DNA of 64,000 nucleotides, taken from Rhizomucor pusillus. Its lineage: Eukaryota; Mucoromycota; Mucoromycetes; Mucorales; Lichtheimiaceae. Below are positions 14,596 to 25,024 of this stretch, piece after piece. Every line of letters begins with the position of its first letter. Within the stretch, counting starts at the first letter, position 1. The notes under the pieces were generated by a model. That model did no database searches. It saw only the letters and a program-made list of their open reading frames with translations, and was not told where the DNA came from. Where the stretch lies: positions 94,602-158,601 of the forward strand of contig FWWN02000531.1 in NCBI GenBank assembly GCA_900175165.2, read 5' to 3'. A program made the translations under genes and the position numbers.

Positions 14596-16509
14596 TTATG
14601 CATAGGCAGCTACAGGCTCTTTTTGAAAGTTCTGATAGTACTTCTTATTCTTCTTCTTCTTGTGGCGGCGCTGTCGGTTCTTGTTGGTCCTCTTGCGAAC
14701 CTTTTCCCATTCCTTTTGCTTGTGTTCATCCAGCCGTTCCAGCATGGATTCAGCTTGCTTGACCAAGGACTTGCGTTCGTTGCGAATATCGTCATCGCCC
14801 TCAGACTCGATAGTATCCAGTTTGAGCATGGCACGCATGATCTCGTCCTCGTAGCCAAGGAATGCACGGTTGTTGGGTGTGTTTGCAGTCAGATTCAAGG
14901 TTCCTTGCTCGTTCTTTGTGAACTGGAGTGGGGAAACCAGGATCGCTGGCTCACGTTCCTGCTGTATATCGCGCAATTGCTGTCTGATCTTATCCAACTG
15001 CTTCCTCTTTTCGACCTTGACGGGATCCTCGGCGGTGGAGGGCAAATTCTGCTTTTGCTGCTCTGCGATTCGGTCGACACGCTCAGCTTCCTTTTCGGCT
15101 GCGTGCGGATCAGGAGGAGGTGGTGAGGAATGCTGAGGCTCAGCGGGTGTCACCACTTGCTTGGGTGCAAACACCGGCGACTCTTCTTCTTGCTTTTGTT
15201 GTTCCAGTACATGCTCGGTTGTTTGCGGCGGTGGCGGCTGCGCTGTCTCGGAGGGAATCGCTGTACCTTCGTTCTTGTCCCAGACTCCTCCTCCTCCTCC
15301 TCCTGCTGTGGGAGCGCTCCTGGTAGGCAGTTGATGCTCACGGCCTGACGCCGGCGGGACTTGTTCTTTCCTTTCGTTTGACCTTGTCGTTGATGCTTGG
15401 GAGAGAAGCTCATCCACGGTTCGGGGAGCAGGCGGCTCTGCCTCCAAAGAGGGTCGAGCTGTGGATTCGTTTCTTCCCCAAAGACCATCATCCTTTGCGG
15501 TGGCAAAGGCGGGTTGATCTTTTACTGGTTCATTCGCTGCTGCCCACATACCGGACGGCTTGGGCTCGTCAGCCTCTTCGTGGGGCACGCCGGAAACAAG
15601 CTGGTCCAGCAGATCCTTGAGGTTCAAGACACGACTTTGGAGAGGAGGTAATTGTTGTTGTTCTTGATCGGTTACTACTTCTTGTTGTTGCCCGCTGCTA
15701 CCGCCGCCTCCCCCTGCAGCGCGTGATTTCGGCTGTTGCGGCTGTTCCTCGGTTCTGCCAGACACCCATGTCATGTAAGCATTGTTGTCTTCTTCTTCGT
15801 CGTCGTTGTCTTCTTGTTGCTGCTGCTGCTGTTCATTGATATATCGCCACAGCGCTTCTGCTTCTTGATCCTCGTTACTGTTTTCTTGCTCGTGCTCGCT
15901 CTCGAGGGCCATTTCGTGATCCTGGTGCGCTGGCTGTCCGAAAAGGATCTTGAGCAACGCTGCAAGGCGTTCAGCGCGGTAGTCTTCGTAGTCCGGATCC
16001 TCATCACTTGAGACTTCCACTTCTTCCTGTTCTTCTTCTTCTTCTTCTTCACTGCTCTGCTGCTGCTGCTGTTGGATCGAGTCCCGCCTTGCAGTCTGAT
16101 ACTGCTGCCATAGGTCCTGCGCGCGCTGCTGCTCGATAGCTGCCGCGAGGCACTGCCTGTAATACTCTTCCTGCGCCGCCGCCGCTGCGACGAGCGCCTG
16201 GCGACGGTAGTGATCCATGTACCGCTGGATACGCTGCGCTCTTTCTCTCCGGTAATTCTCTTTGAGCTGTTTCAGATTCTCCAGTGCTCGCTGGATACGT
16301 AGCTGCTCGCTCGGAAAGACTGCGTGTGTGTGTGGCACGCCGTGCTGATGGTGGTGAAGGTGGTGGTGCTGTCGCATCCTTCGCTCGCGCTCGGCTTGCT
16401 CGTGCCGAAGCAGCATCTGCAGCTGCAGGTAGTCATCGAGTGTAAGCGACCGCTGGATGGTAGCCGGCTGGTGGATGATAACGTGCGCTGGATGGCTGTA
16501 GTAAAGCAT
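14596..16509 (-). CDS. BAG-domain Hsp70 co-chaperone-like protein
   Basis: A single exon encodes 637 residues. Most of the chain is low complexity: His-rich near residues 45-60, then Gln/Glu-rich and Pro-rich stretches. Near the C terminus (about residues 540-610) a helical segment, AFLGYEDEIMRAMLKLDTIE followed by IRNERKSLVKQAESMLERLD, has the spacing of a BAG domain, which binds the Hsp70 nucleotide-binding domain and promotes ADP release. A basic tail rich in Lys/Arg follows. The N terminus has a repeated Tyr/His pattern (MLYYSHPAHVI). The BAG call rests on pattern only; the rest is disordered. It converges on the MT-A70 gene with about 60 bp between stops, so 3' UTRs probably overlap. Confidence 0.65.
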   Translation of the reverse strand: MLYYSHPAHVIIHQPATIQRSLTLDDYLQLQMLLRHEQAERERRMRQHHHLHHHQHGVPHTHAVFPSEQLRIQRALENLKQLKENYRRERAQRIQRYMDHYRRQALVAAAAAQEEYYRQCLAAAIEQQRAQDLWQQYQTARRDSIQQQQQQSSEEEEEEEQEEVEVSSDEDPDYEDYRAERLAALLKILFGQPAHQDHEMALESEHEQENSNEDQEAEALWRYINEQQQQQQEDNDDEEEDNNAYMTWVSGRTEEQPQQPKSRAAGGGGGSSGQQQEVVTDQEQQQLPPLQSRVLNLKDLLDQLVSGVPHEEADEPKPSGMWAAANEPVKDQPAFATAKDDGLWGRNESTARPSLEAEPPAPRTVDELLSQASTTRSNERKEQVPPASGREHQLPTRSAPTAGGGGGGVWDKNEGTAIPSETAQPPPPQTTEHVLEQQKQEEESPVFAPKQVVTPAEPQHSSPPPPDPHAAEKEAERVDRIAEQQKQNLPSTAEDPVKVEKRKQLDKIRQQLRDIQQEREPAILVSPLQFTKNEQGTLNLTANTPNNRAFLGYEDEIMRAMLKLDTIESEGDDDIRNERKSLVKQAESMLERLDEHKQKEWEKVRKRTNKNRQRRHKKKKNKKYYQNFQKEPVAAYA

Positions 16510-17961
16510 AGTCTCGATATACGATCAAAAAGCAAAGTGTGAAGAAACGACTGAAAGAAAGAAAGATGTGATGGGTTTCAGGTAGAGCAGCAGACGTGTA
16601 TGCGCGTGTTCAGAGAGGCGACAAAAAAAAATCATGCAATGCCGACGAAATTTCGGCGACATTCTCGAAATTACAAACAGACAGATGGTCGCTCGTTGAT
16701 TATTATTACTTTAACTTAACATCACTCACTCTTTTGACTTTCTCATCACGCTGCAACGATGAAGCAAACAATGACATTAGCTAGATTTGGGGATTTCCAT
16801 AGAAATTACGCATCAATTATGCCCCCAACAGGAGCTCTATTCGACAAATTTCAAGTATGTATCCATTTTGTCTATGTAACTGTCGTGTGGATTTTCAAAA
16901 ATAACACACCACACACTTCCATCCGTTATGTTCACTGCCAGGAATGATTGACAAGGCGCAGTATCAAGCTTGCGTACTAGGGTATTGTAGACCTCGCATA
17001 CTGTGCAAACATTATGGACAACGAACCGGATAGACATGGGACATAGTGTGCTAGGATCTCGTCTGAATAAATTCTGCATTGCCGCGCTAGGGTCAAGACG
17101 TTTCCAAAACCTCTTGTAGGAAGACAAAGCACAGTGTTTGTCTGCTAACATTTCAAAAGGCAGTCTAAGCGTTATCAAAATCCCAAAATATAACTCGCCT
17201 AAAACCTTGGCAAAAGGCGCACAGCATGATTACATTGTTCAGTACAAATAAATCAGGTTCTGTAAACAAGAGGAAGCCAAAACACATCCAGTATGTATGA
17301 TATCCAGTGTTCCACGATTACTTGGGCCTGTCAAATCCTTATTGATTTTCAAGCATCAAGCTGCTGTCGCTTGTGCACATCCCACATGCAAGTGAGCAGC
17401 TTAATACATGAATCACGTTGCTTTCCGGAATATTGTCTAATAGAGCGTGTGCGCGTGACATTGTATATACAAGGAAACGGTTTCAAAGAATAAGTCTATC
17501 CACTGTATCTATCAGATCTCTCGCTACATAGAGTATCGACGTTTTATCGATCCTGTGGCACATGCTGCGAGAAACAATGTATGTTTAGCGCGCACCGGCA
17601 CCACGGAGGAGTGCCTTTTTTCTCGGAGATGTCGGGAGCAGTCATGCGTCTGGTGTTGCTGCTGCTGCTGCTGCCAACCGCATCATTTCCGTAGATATCG
17701 AGGCAGACTTGTATGCAGTGTTGTTGACTCGCAAAACTCATTCCGATCAACGGTATGGATCTGGTTTCGGGGTGGATGCGTTCCTAATGAATGAATCGAA
17801 AGCATACTTTGCGTTTGGGGGGTGCGTTTTCTGCGACGTTCCAAGAATACCGGCAGGGAGAAGATACCGCGCCGCCTTTAAATGTTCTTTGAGTTTCTAC
17901 TTGTTAATTAAAGTAGCCCAACGGAGCTCTATTTGGTTTCTGTCCAGTTAGAAACTCAAAT

Positions 17962-18012
<51 letters not shown>

Positions 18013-19802
18013 TAGAAAGCTCTTTTTTTGGGGGAGGGATGGCAGCGGTCATTTGGCTTGACGGGTTTGGCAACAAAATAGCATGCGGACTTGTCGTCAT
18101 GCGAAGCGATGATGGCCGATTTATTCAATAGTTTATTTCTACAGAAGAGCGACATTCCACACACACACATACACGTGCGATAATCTTTTCTCTATGTGGT
18201 TATTTATTTTTTCAAGAGCTGTGTGAGAGGAGGAAGTTTGAAGCTGCAGTTCATGCCCTTCAAAAATTAGCCAGGCTGCAGCAGACCGAAAATTGGTACG
18301 GATCACCAAGCAAGGCTAGCGCCATAAAAGAAAAGAAAGTTAGGGACCTTCTTGTACAATGCAACACACGTCATTGTGTGAACAAGGAATGTACAAAAAG
18401 GTAAAACATTCTACTTGTCATCATAGTAACAAGCATCCACTAGGCAGTAGTGTCATACGTTATCGTGCACGTTGTTGCATCAATCCTCCTCTTTTTTGGG
18501 GTATGATGCAAATGTTTTCCCAATTGAAGAAGCCTTTACTTGCTGATCACTTGTTTGAGTGAAAAAAAAATAAACAAGTTTTTTTATTTATCAAAACTTC
18601 ATGAATGGCGATCCGAACCTTGGCTGCTATCGCAAGCGAACGCGTTTAGCCGTAGATAACGTACAAGTACTAAAGTCTCTCGGTCTCCTGTTTTCCACCC
18701 CGCGCAGTCAGCTCGACGTGTCTAGAACCCATTCATGTACGGCTGGCTCGGAAATGCTGAGAACAAAGAAATTATGGTTCCAAGATCGACCTGGTCCTGC
18801 AGGATAAACTTCGGCTCCTTGATATGTTGACATCATAGTACTGTAAGCAGCGCCAGCCGTCCGGGGATAAATATGTGAATAATACTAATTTTTTGTTGTT
18901 GTACTTTCCAACAAACTGACAACAAACCATGTGCGACTACCTTTTTAAAAGTGATTGTGATAGCATGGACAAAACAAAACTTGGACGTTTTTGGATTTAT
19001 AGATTGCGTTCTTCGGAGGAAAAAAATGGAACGTTCGTTTGGTGATAGCGCGCACACTACTAGAAGTATAAAGAAAAAAGGATGACGTGAGCCGCAGACC
19101 GTGCACACACCTTTTTTTGAAAAAAATGTTTAAGACTGGACGACCGACGATGACGACCGGGTTGTTTGCCCTATCTGGGGTTGCATGGTCGGAGATCTCA
19201 GTTACCAAATCGGGCTACAGCTTCCTCGGTCTCGGTCGTGTCGGTTGCTCAAAAAACAAAAATAATAATAACAATACAGGTTGCCCACGATGATAAATTT
19301 TTTTTGGGGGGAAAGAGAAGGAAGGCTTGCTGAGGATCAAGAATGGGCGCTCAAACAAAACGAATAAAAGAACGCAAAAGACAGTAAAATTTTATGTATA
19401 ATTTTCTGTACAAGGGGGAGAGATGGGGGAGGGATGGCACAGTCCAGAGGCAAGCGCGTAATGCATATATTGAAAAAGAATAAAGGCAAAAATTACCTTG
19501 CTACTATACTGCTGTATGTCTTTAGAGAGAGATAAACGGTTTGTGAGAGAATGTGTGTGTGTGTGCGTGTGGTGCATGAAGACAAGAGGGAAAGAGCACG
19601 GGGAACGATACCAAGCCAGTTAGTAGAGAAAGGCTAGGCTAGGAAGAAGAGAGAGAGAGAGTAAAAGATCTGTACATAGAATGTTCGCTGCTAGATGCGC
19701 CTGTGTATATATGCATCCGGGAGACGACAGAGTGGGGGGGGGGCATAACGACGAAGGAACGGAAAGCGAGCATACTCTGGGATATCATAACGACAGCATT
19801 CT
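16510..19802. other. Long intergenic region with simple repeats
   Basis: About 3.3 kb between the BAG gene start and the WOPR gene end. Open frames here are short and have no recognisable domain, including the 113-codon one at 16837-17178 on the minus strand. Simple repeats occur: a GA tract at about 17965-18007, a G run at about 19734-19743, and CA/TG runs near 18160 and 19555. I see no tRNA or other RNA gene. Confidence 0.5.
17965..18007. repeat. (GA)n microsatellite
   Basis: About twenty tandem GA dinucleotides, nearly uninterrupted, in the gene-poor stretch downstream of the WOPR gene. Confidence 0.95.
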
Positions 19803-20687
19803 TTACAAGCGTAACACGTCTCGCAGAGCATCAAGTTGCCGTCGATCTTCCGATGCAGCCGCATCCGAGCATGCGGGCAACATGAGTGACTGGAACGTGG
19901 TAGTGGAAATACCACTGATAGAGTTATTTCTTGAGATCGGTGGAGGTAACAGGGATGTAGGTGTGGACAATGTGCTGCTAAACACGGGGGACGCCGTGTC
20001 ACTTGCTACCTCCTCGTCCGATGAAACGGGTGAAGATGAAAGCGAAGGAGGTGGAGTAGTATGGTAAGGTCGAGTGATAAGAGGGGCAGGTTGCTGTTGA
20101 ATCAGATGTTGTTGCTGTTGCTGTTCTCGATGATGTTGCTGTTGTTGTCGATGCTGATTGTTGTAACTCATCATGCTGTGAATAGCCGCAGAGTGACCAC
20201 CGCTTGTTTCGAGTGGGTTCAGTTCCGGATAAAGACCCTTTGGTACGATGATATCGTTGAGCTGTCTATCCATGGAGGGCACCTGGAAGCGGCCGGCGAC
20301 GACATCAGCCTTTGTATAATAGGAAATAAGATGGAGTTTCTGATTTGTGGCAGTACAGATAGAGAAGCTTTGCTTGATTAGGCCATCGGGCTTGTAGGAG
20401 TATGCTGGAGTTGTCTTGTTACGCCGAGGTCGGCGCTTTGTGTCAAGTTCGCGATATGTAAGGAAACTGCCCAGTACACGGCTGGGTGACCATGTCCGAC
20501 CGTCTGTCCAGCGTCGCATACCGGCTTCGTTTTCATCCCAAGCAAAGACTGAGCCTGACCGTATCGTGACTCTTTCTTTAGAAGAAAGGCGGCGCTGTAC
20601 CCGGTGTAGTTGCCCGCGGCGGCAGGCTTCGAATATAATGAGTGCATCTTGGGGTGTTTTGATATGTCCAAAGTAAGTTTCCATCAT
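19803..20687 (-). CDS. WOPR (Gti1/Pac2 family) transcription factor
   Basis: A single exon encodes 294 residues. The N terminus is a complete WOPR domain. The first half has TYFGHIKTPQDALIIFEACR, the RVTIRSGSVFAWDE block and the signature RRWTDGRTWSPSRVLGSF with YREL. After a short basic linker the second half has KPDGLIKQSFSI, HLISYYTKADV and GRFQVPS. The rest is Gln/His-rich and Ser/Thr/Pro-rich, as in activation regions. The family (Wor1, Ryp1, Mit1, Gti1, Pac2) controls morphology and sexual or pathogenic development by binding DNA directly. ATG 20687 is followed by a second Met, then Glu-Thr-Tyr as in relatives. The gene is isolated by more than 3 kb on each side, typical of heavily regulated master regulators. 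Confidence 0.95.
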   Translation of the reverse strand: MMETYFGHIKTPQDALIIFEACRRGQLHRVQRRLSSKERVTIRSGSVFAWDENEAGMRRWTDGRTWSPSRVLGSFLTYRELDTKRRPRRNKTTPAYSYKPDGLIKQSFSICTATNQKLHLISYYTKADVVAGRFQVPSMDRQLNDIIVPKGLYPELNPLETSGGHSAAIHSMMSYNNQHRQQQQHHREQQQQQHLIQQQPAPLITRPYHTTPPPSLSSSPVSSDEEVASDTASPVFSSTLSTPTSLLPPPISRNNSISGISTTTFQSLMLPACSDAAASEDRRQLDALRDVLRL

Positions 20688-23600
20688 AGTCGGTGAGGGG
20701 AAATTTGGAGAAGGATGAAGGGAAAAGAAATGCCAAAATTCAGGAAAATCGAAATTTGGCTTTTATCGGTTTCTCAGATTAAAGTTTCGCACTAACGAAA
20801 CACGCATTTCTTTTGGTGGGAGAAATGGCAAAATGCGGATTCATTCTTGGCAACCCAGCAAAAATGCGGTTTTAACCTAAAACTCGAAAATGCGCATTTT
20901 CTAAAATTGCGGCATTTCCTAAACCCAGGTCCGAAAAAAAGGCCCTTGCTTTTTCTTTTATATCGTGACCAGATGACGGTCAAGGTGATCTTGAAGTATA
21001 AAGTTAAGAAAGGATGACCACGTATTCTTGGATGTTGCAAGTCAGGTCTAATACAGGCTGGTTACAATAGCCAAATTGGGGTTTTAGTTTCCATGACATG
21101 GGATAACCCCTCGTTTTTTTTGCGTTTGTTGGTTTGCTTTTACTCTGTGTCTCTGCAGCCTGAGTTCGCTAACACAATCAGGGCAGATTGCGTGTGTGTG
21201 TGTGTCTCCTTCCTTGACCGCATTCACACGCGCACGCGCGCTCAGGTACACACACGCATACACAACAAAAAAACCACATGTACATGCCGTCCTTTTTCCG
21301 AGTGGTGCTAATTTTTACGCCAGTTTACTGTTTATTTTGAGTCTAGGATGCGAATTGTGTGGCGTTTTAGTGGTGTTATCGGGCGACTGGGAAAGAATTC
21401 GATTCTTCTGGATTAAGTTAAGGAGGGGTGTTGCGGATCGATCGAAGAAATTACTATAGGTTTTTTTTTCAATCATATTCTGTCGTCGCAATTTTAACAA
21501 ATCTAAAGCTAAAAATCAGGACAATAGCGACGATTTATCGATTGTTGTGCTGTTCAGGGAGATCAGGGTGTTGATCCAAAAAAGTACCTGATGCCGTTTT
21601 TTTTCTAAATCTGCATTTTCCCCAATCAATCTCCATATGGATCATTTTCCGTTATTTTGGTGCTCTCCAAACCCATCCCAAAAGGTCAGCAGGTTGTCAC
21701 ATAAAAAATCGTCACGCTAAATTAAGGACTTTGCTTGAAAGAGAGGGGAGCTTCCACACAGTCGGTTAACTTGCCAACCTTATTTCATTTGTTGCCACAC
21801 ACATACTCTATACTCAAGGCGCATGTAAATAATCATATATTGCCACTGCAACAGTACACAAGCGTTTGTGTAATATTAGCTTGTTTTGCTACAGATGATG
21901 AGCGTGGATAACGATGGCTGTATTTTTTTTCTAACACTTTCTACGAGTAGACAAGGTGTGAAATAGAAACTGCTAGTAATTTCTGGAGATCGCCGTCGCT
22001 TTTCTATTGAGTTCCCTCTTTTCCACACTCTTCTTTTTTTTGCTTTCTTTCTGTTGGATCTTTAATTTTCTGCAGCTGTTGTTGCTGCTGGGTGGTGGAC
22101 TTTAGTTTTGCACCAGTTTCTCATGCTTGCTATTAGAAAAAAAGTGTAGCAATGCGACACTCCTATTTTCAATGGAATCCTGTCGAAAGCTGGTTGATAA
22201 CGGATCGCGCGTATTTGCCGCAAGATTTTTCAATCATCTCTGAGTGTAACAAGGTGGCGTTTAGGATTATTAATAGGTCCACGTACCGGGTACATTTGTG
22301 CGTGTGCTTGGGGGAGGGGGAAGATAGCCATTTGGTTTTATTTACTTCTTTACAACATTTTCCGCGAGTCAGTTGACAAAGCCAATTATTCACTTAATAT
22401 CGGGATCCGTAAAGATCTTATTTTATGTTGTTAATTATCATCATTTTCTTGCAAAGGATAAGGGCAGAGAACCTGGGTTCTGCTGGAAACAGTCGAACAA
22501 AGGCTCTTAGAACGACACCGAAAAATTTCATAAGGAAGCTCATTAATACTTGTGACCAGTAGATATCACAGAGTCCAGAATGGGGATTCCAGCAGGACTA
22601 GGAGTATTGGTAATGGACGACATCGTCTGCTGCCGGGGCAGTTTAGTCCCTCCAAGAATTTTGAGACCCATCCTGGACCTATCAGGATAATGCCATGCAT
22701 GCAGATGCGGCTAAAACACCCTGCTATTTACAATCATGACAGGCCTTGAGACACATGTGCAATTCAAATCTAAAGGCAGCTCAGGGCAGCTCGACGCACG
22801 AGGAGGCTCACTGCGCGTGCCATGTTACCATGATCAGATGATCGCTCACTTTTCAGCTACATATACACATGTCTTGCATGCCTTATGTTCGCTGGTATGT
22901 AAAAAAAAAAAAAACATGCTAAAGGGGCAGTAGCAGCGATGTAGGCATTTACATTGTTTTCTGCCTTTTGCAGAACCTTGGCTATGTATCTGCTGCAGCA
23001 GCGGCCCCTCAATCGCCGATCGTTTGTTTGCCTCAAAACAAAAAAGTTTACCTGCCTGTCTTGATAATCTACAACAAGGCCAAAGGCGCATAGCTGCACA
23101 GACCCCTCCTTCTTATGCACTTTTATTCCAAGCAAGATACGCCCGTCCTTCTGCACTGTATCAATTTCATATGTAATAAGATCGCGACTTTTTCAGAGAA
23201 GGATAAAGTGCAGGCAGCTGGATGTTGTCGTTTGCATAACGGCGCAGTGCAAGGCTAGTGTTCCTCATCAACAAAACGGACTTGAGCACGACGGTGTCAC
23301 TGTCGCTTCATATAGAAAGTGCATAACATATGTACACTTTAAAGACTAACTCACTCAGCAGGATCCCGTTGCTGATCACAAACAAACCCAAAAAGACCGG
23401 CTAATTCCGCGCAATAGAGTCATCGGAAAACGCTATTTAGTATACGAGTAGTGGCCAGCAGCACCAGCAGCTACCGATAGAACAGGAATAGAACCCAGAG
23501 ATTTTTCATTTACCCCTAGATGCCCTCATTTTCCCTTTTACCACATGGAAAGTTCTGGCCTTGTTGAACAAATGCATACACAGAGTCTGCATAGGTAACA

Positions 23601-24231
23601 AAGATAAAAGATTGCTTAGTGATAAGTGAAAACCTTGCGTCTTCTCCCGCTGCAGTCCTGTGGAATAAGGTTGGTCAATCCCTGTCATTATTCCCATGGC
23701 TCTCTTTTAGAATGTTTTGCTACATCACTCTGCATGAACGCAGAAGCCTCTGTACTTTCCAGATACATAACCGCCTTGTCGTTACTCCCCGAATTTCCCA
23801 GGAGATGGATTCAGACAAAGCCAAACTCTATGTGAAAGAAGCTTTTTGGGTTTAAAAGAAAATATCCCCAACCCCTTGGAAACTCTAAACCTCTTCACAC
23901 GTAACACTCTTGCAGCAAAGTTATTGGCAAAACACGGAGATGAGACGGAGATGCTTAATTTTCACCGTATTCAGCATCTCCAAATGTTGAGCACACACAT
24001 ATATTCACATATATTCACACACATTCTCTCTTGTTGTGCTTGGGGAAGTTTCCACTCCTTCTTCGTGTTGGCGCGCAATAGAGAGTGTGGCGCTCAAGGC
24101 AACGAAATGCACAGACATCCTAAAAACATTACAACGATAAACGTCACAGAGCATAATCACCCGTGCTTTGAGCAATTCTTGCAAGAAGCAAACATAATCT
24201 TTCCTGTCTATCTTTGTTTTACTTTTTTTCT
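20688..24231. other. Long upstream region of the WOPR gene
   Basis: About 3.5 kb without a recognisable gene. Near the WOPR gene, 20800-20920 has five variants of an AAATGCG/CGCATTT word. Further out are poly-T tracts (21110, 21460, 21595, 21925, 22030) and an A13 run at about 22902. Short open frames at 22152-22376, 22552-22749, 22857-23156 (minus) and 23846-24370 have no motif that I know. The region probably combines a long promoter with decayed sequence. Confidence 0.45.
20779..20787 (+). promoter_or_regulatory. Perfect WOPR-type site TTAAAGTTT upstream of the WOPR gene
   Basis: The nine bases match exactly the TTAAAGTTT motif reported for Wor1-class WOPR domains. The site is about 92 bp upstream of the WOPR gene's start codon. 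I found no second exact copy on either strand in the flanking intergenic DNA. An autoregulatory site is inferred. Confidence 0.6.
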
Positions 24232-25024
24232 TCAAAAGCACTCTTCAATCCAGGATACTGCCTTGTTCATAATCTCTTCGTGGTTCTCATCGTCCTCGAC
24301 GGTTAGATGTTCAATATCTTCACTGGATTCCTCAACAGCCTCCTTTGCGACGACAGCCAGAGGGAAGTAAGGCTCAAAGTCTGTTTTCGGCATTGCTGCT
24401 GCAATGCTTGCGTTGCTAGGTCCGGCAGCCAACACTAGTCCGGTTACCGGTTGATTGGCAACGTACTTTTGACACACTCTCCAAGCCGCGAGCCCATGTG
24501 CCACCATAATAGGAGGGAAATCCCGAAGACTCTCGGATTCGCCTCGGAGCTCTGTCGTGTGTATGGAAAAATAAATGTGGGGTCAGCAAAGGGAGACAAG
24601 ATGAGGAGAGCAACACACATGGTGGACAGCAGTGATTGTCTGTCTTCTTTCTTTTTCCGGGATTCTCCCCGCAGATCAATGCGCCATTACCTTGGTACCA
24701 AGTGTCCAACAATTTCTTGCCGTCGCCATTGTTGCTATCATTTCCATCCTGCTGACGACGCAAAGACGCCACAGCTGATTTGAACGCAAACTTTCCGAGG
24801 CGCTCTTGCCATTTTTCAGATAACCTACAATGAACTATGCGTGTGTGCATTCAGGTTCGTGGCATGTCGCGACCGCCGCGCTCAATCAAGTTTGATAATT
24901 ACTGGCTGGGTGTATCCGTCTCCACCAAGACGACTGGCACTGGTCGCAGGCGTGCTCCTTCAGGCGGTCTCCTTGTCGTCACTGTGATTAGGAACCGTCG
25001 CGTCAGAAGGTTTCGAGCTTGCAT
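24232..25024 (-). CDS. Small alpha/beta-hydrolase-like protein, possibly mitochondrial and non-catalytic
   Basis: Three exons join in frame to about 190 residues. Exon 1 (from ATG 25024) starts MQARNLLTRRFLITVTTRR, a basic, hydroxylated leader that looks like a mitochondrial presequence. Exon 2 starts QLSEKWQERLGKFAFKSAV. Exon 3 contains LRDFPPIMVAHGLAAWRVCQ, VTGLVLAAGPSN and EPYFPLAVVAKE, a pattern like the nucleophile-elbow strand and following strand of alpha/beta hydrolases. At the elbow the usual Gly-x-Ser-x-Gly reads A-H-G-L-A, so the serine is absent; with no lid or clear Asp/His seen, I infer a non-enzymatic or divergent member. The joins use GT donors after TACCAAG and AGCCA. Confidence 0.6.

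Noticed and set aside
16837..17178. 113-codon minus-strand frame in the BAG/WOPR gap
   Set aside because: No motif, membrane segment or signal peptide; composition looks non-coding.
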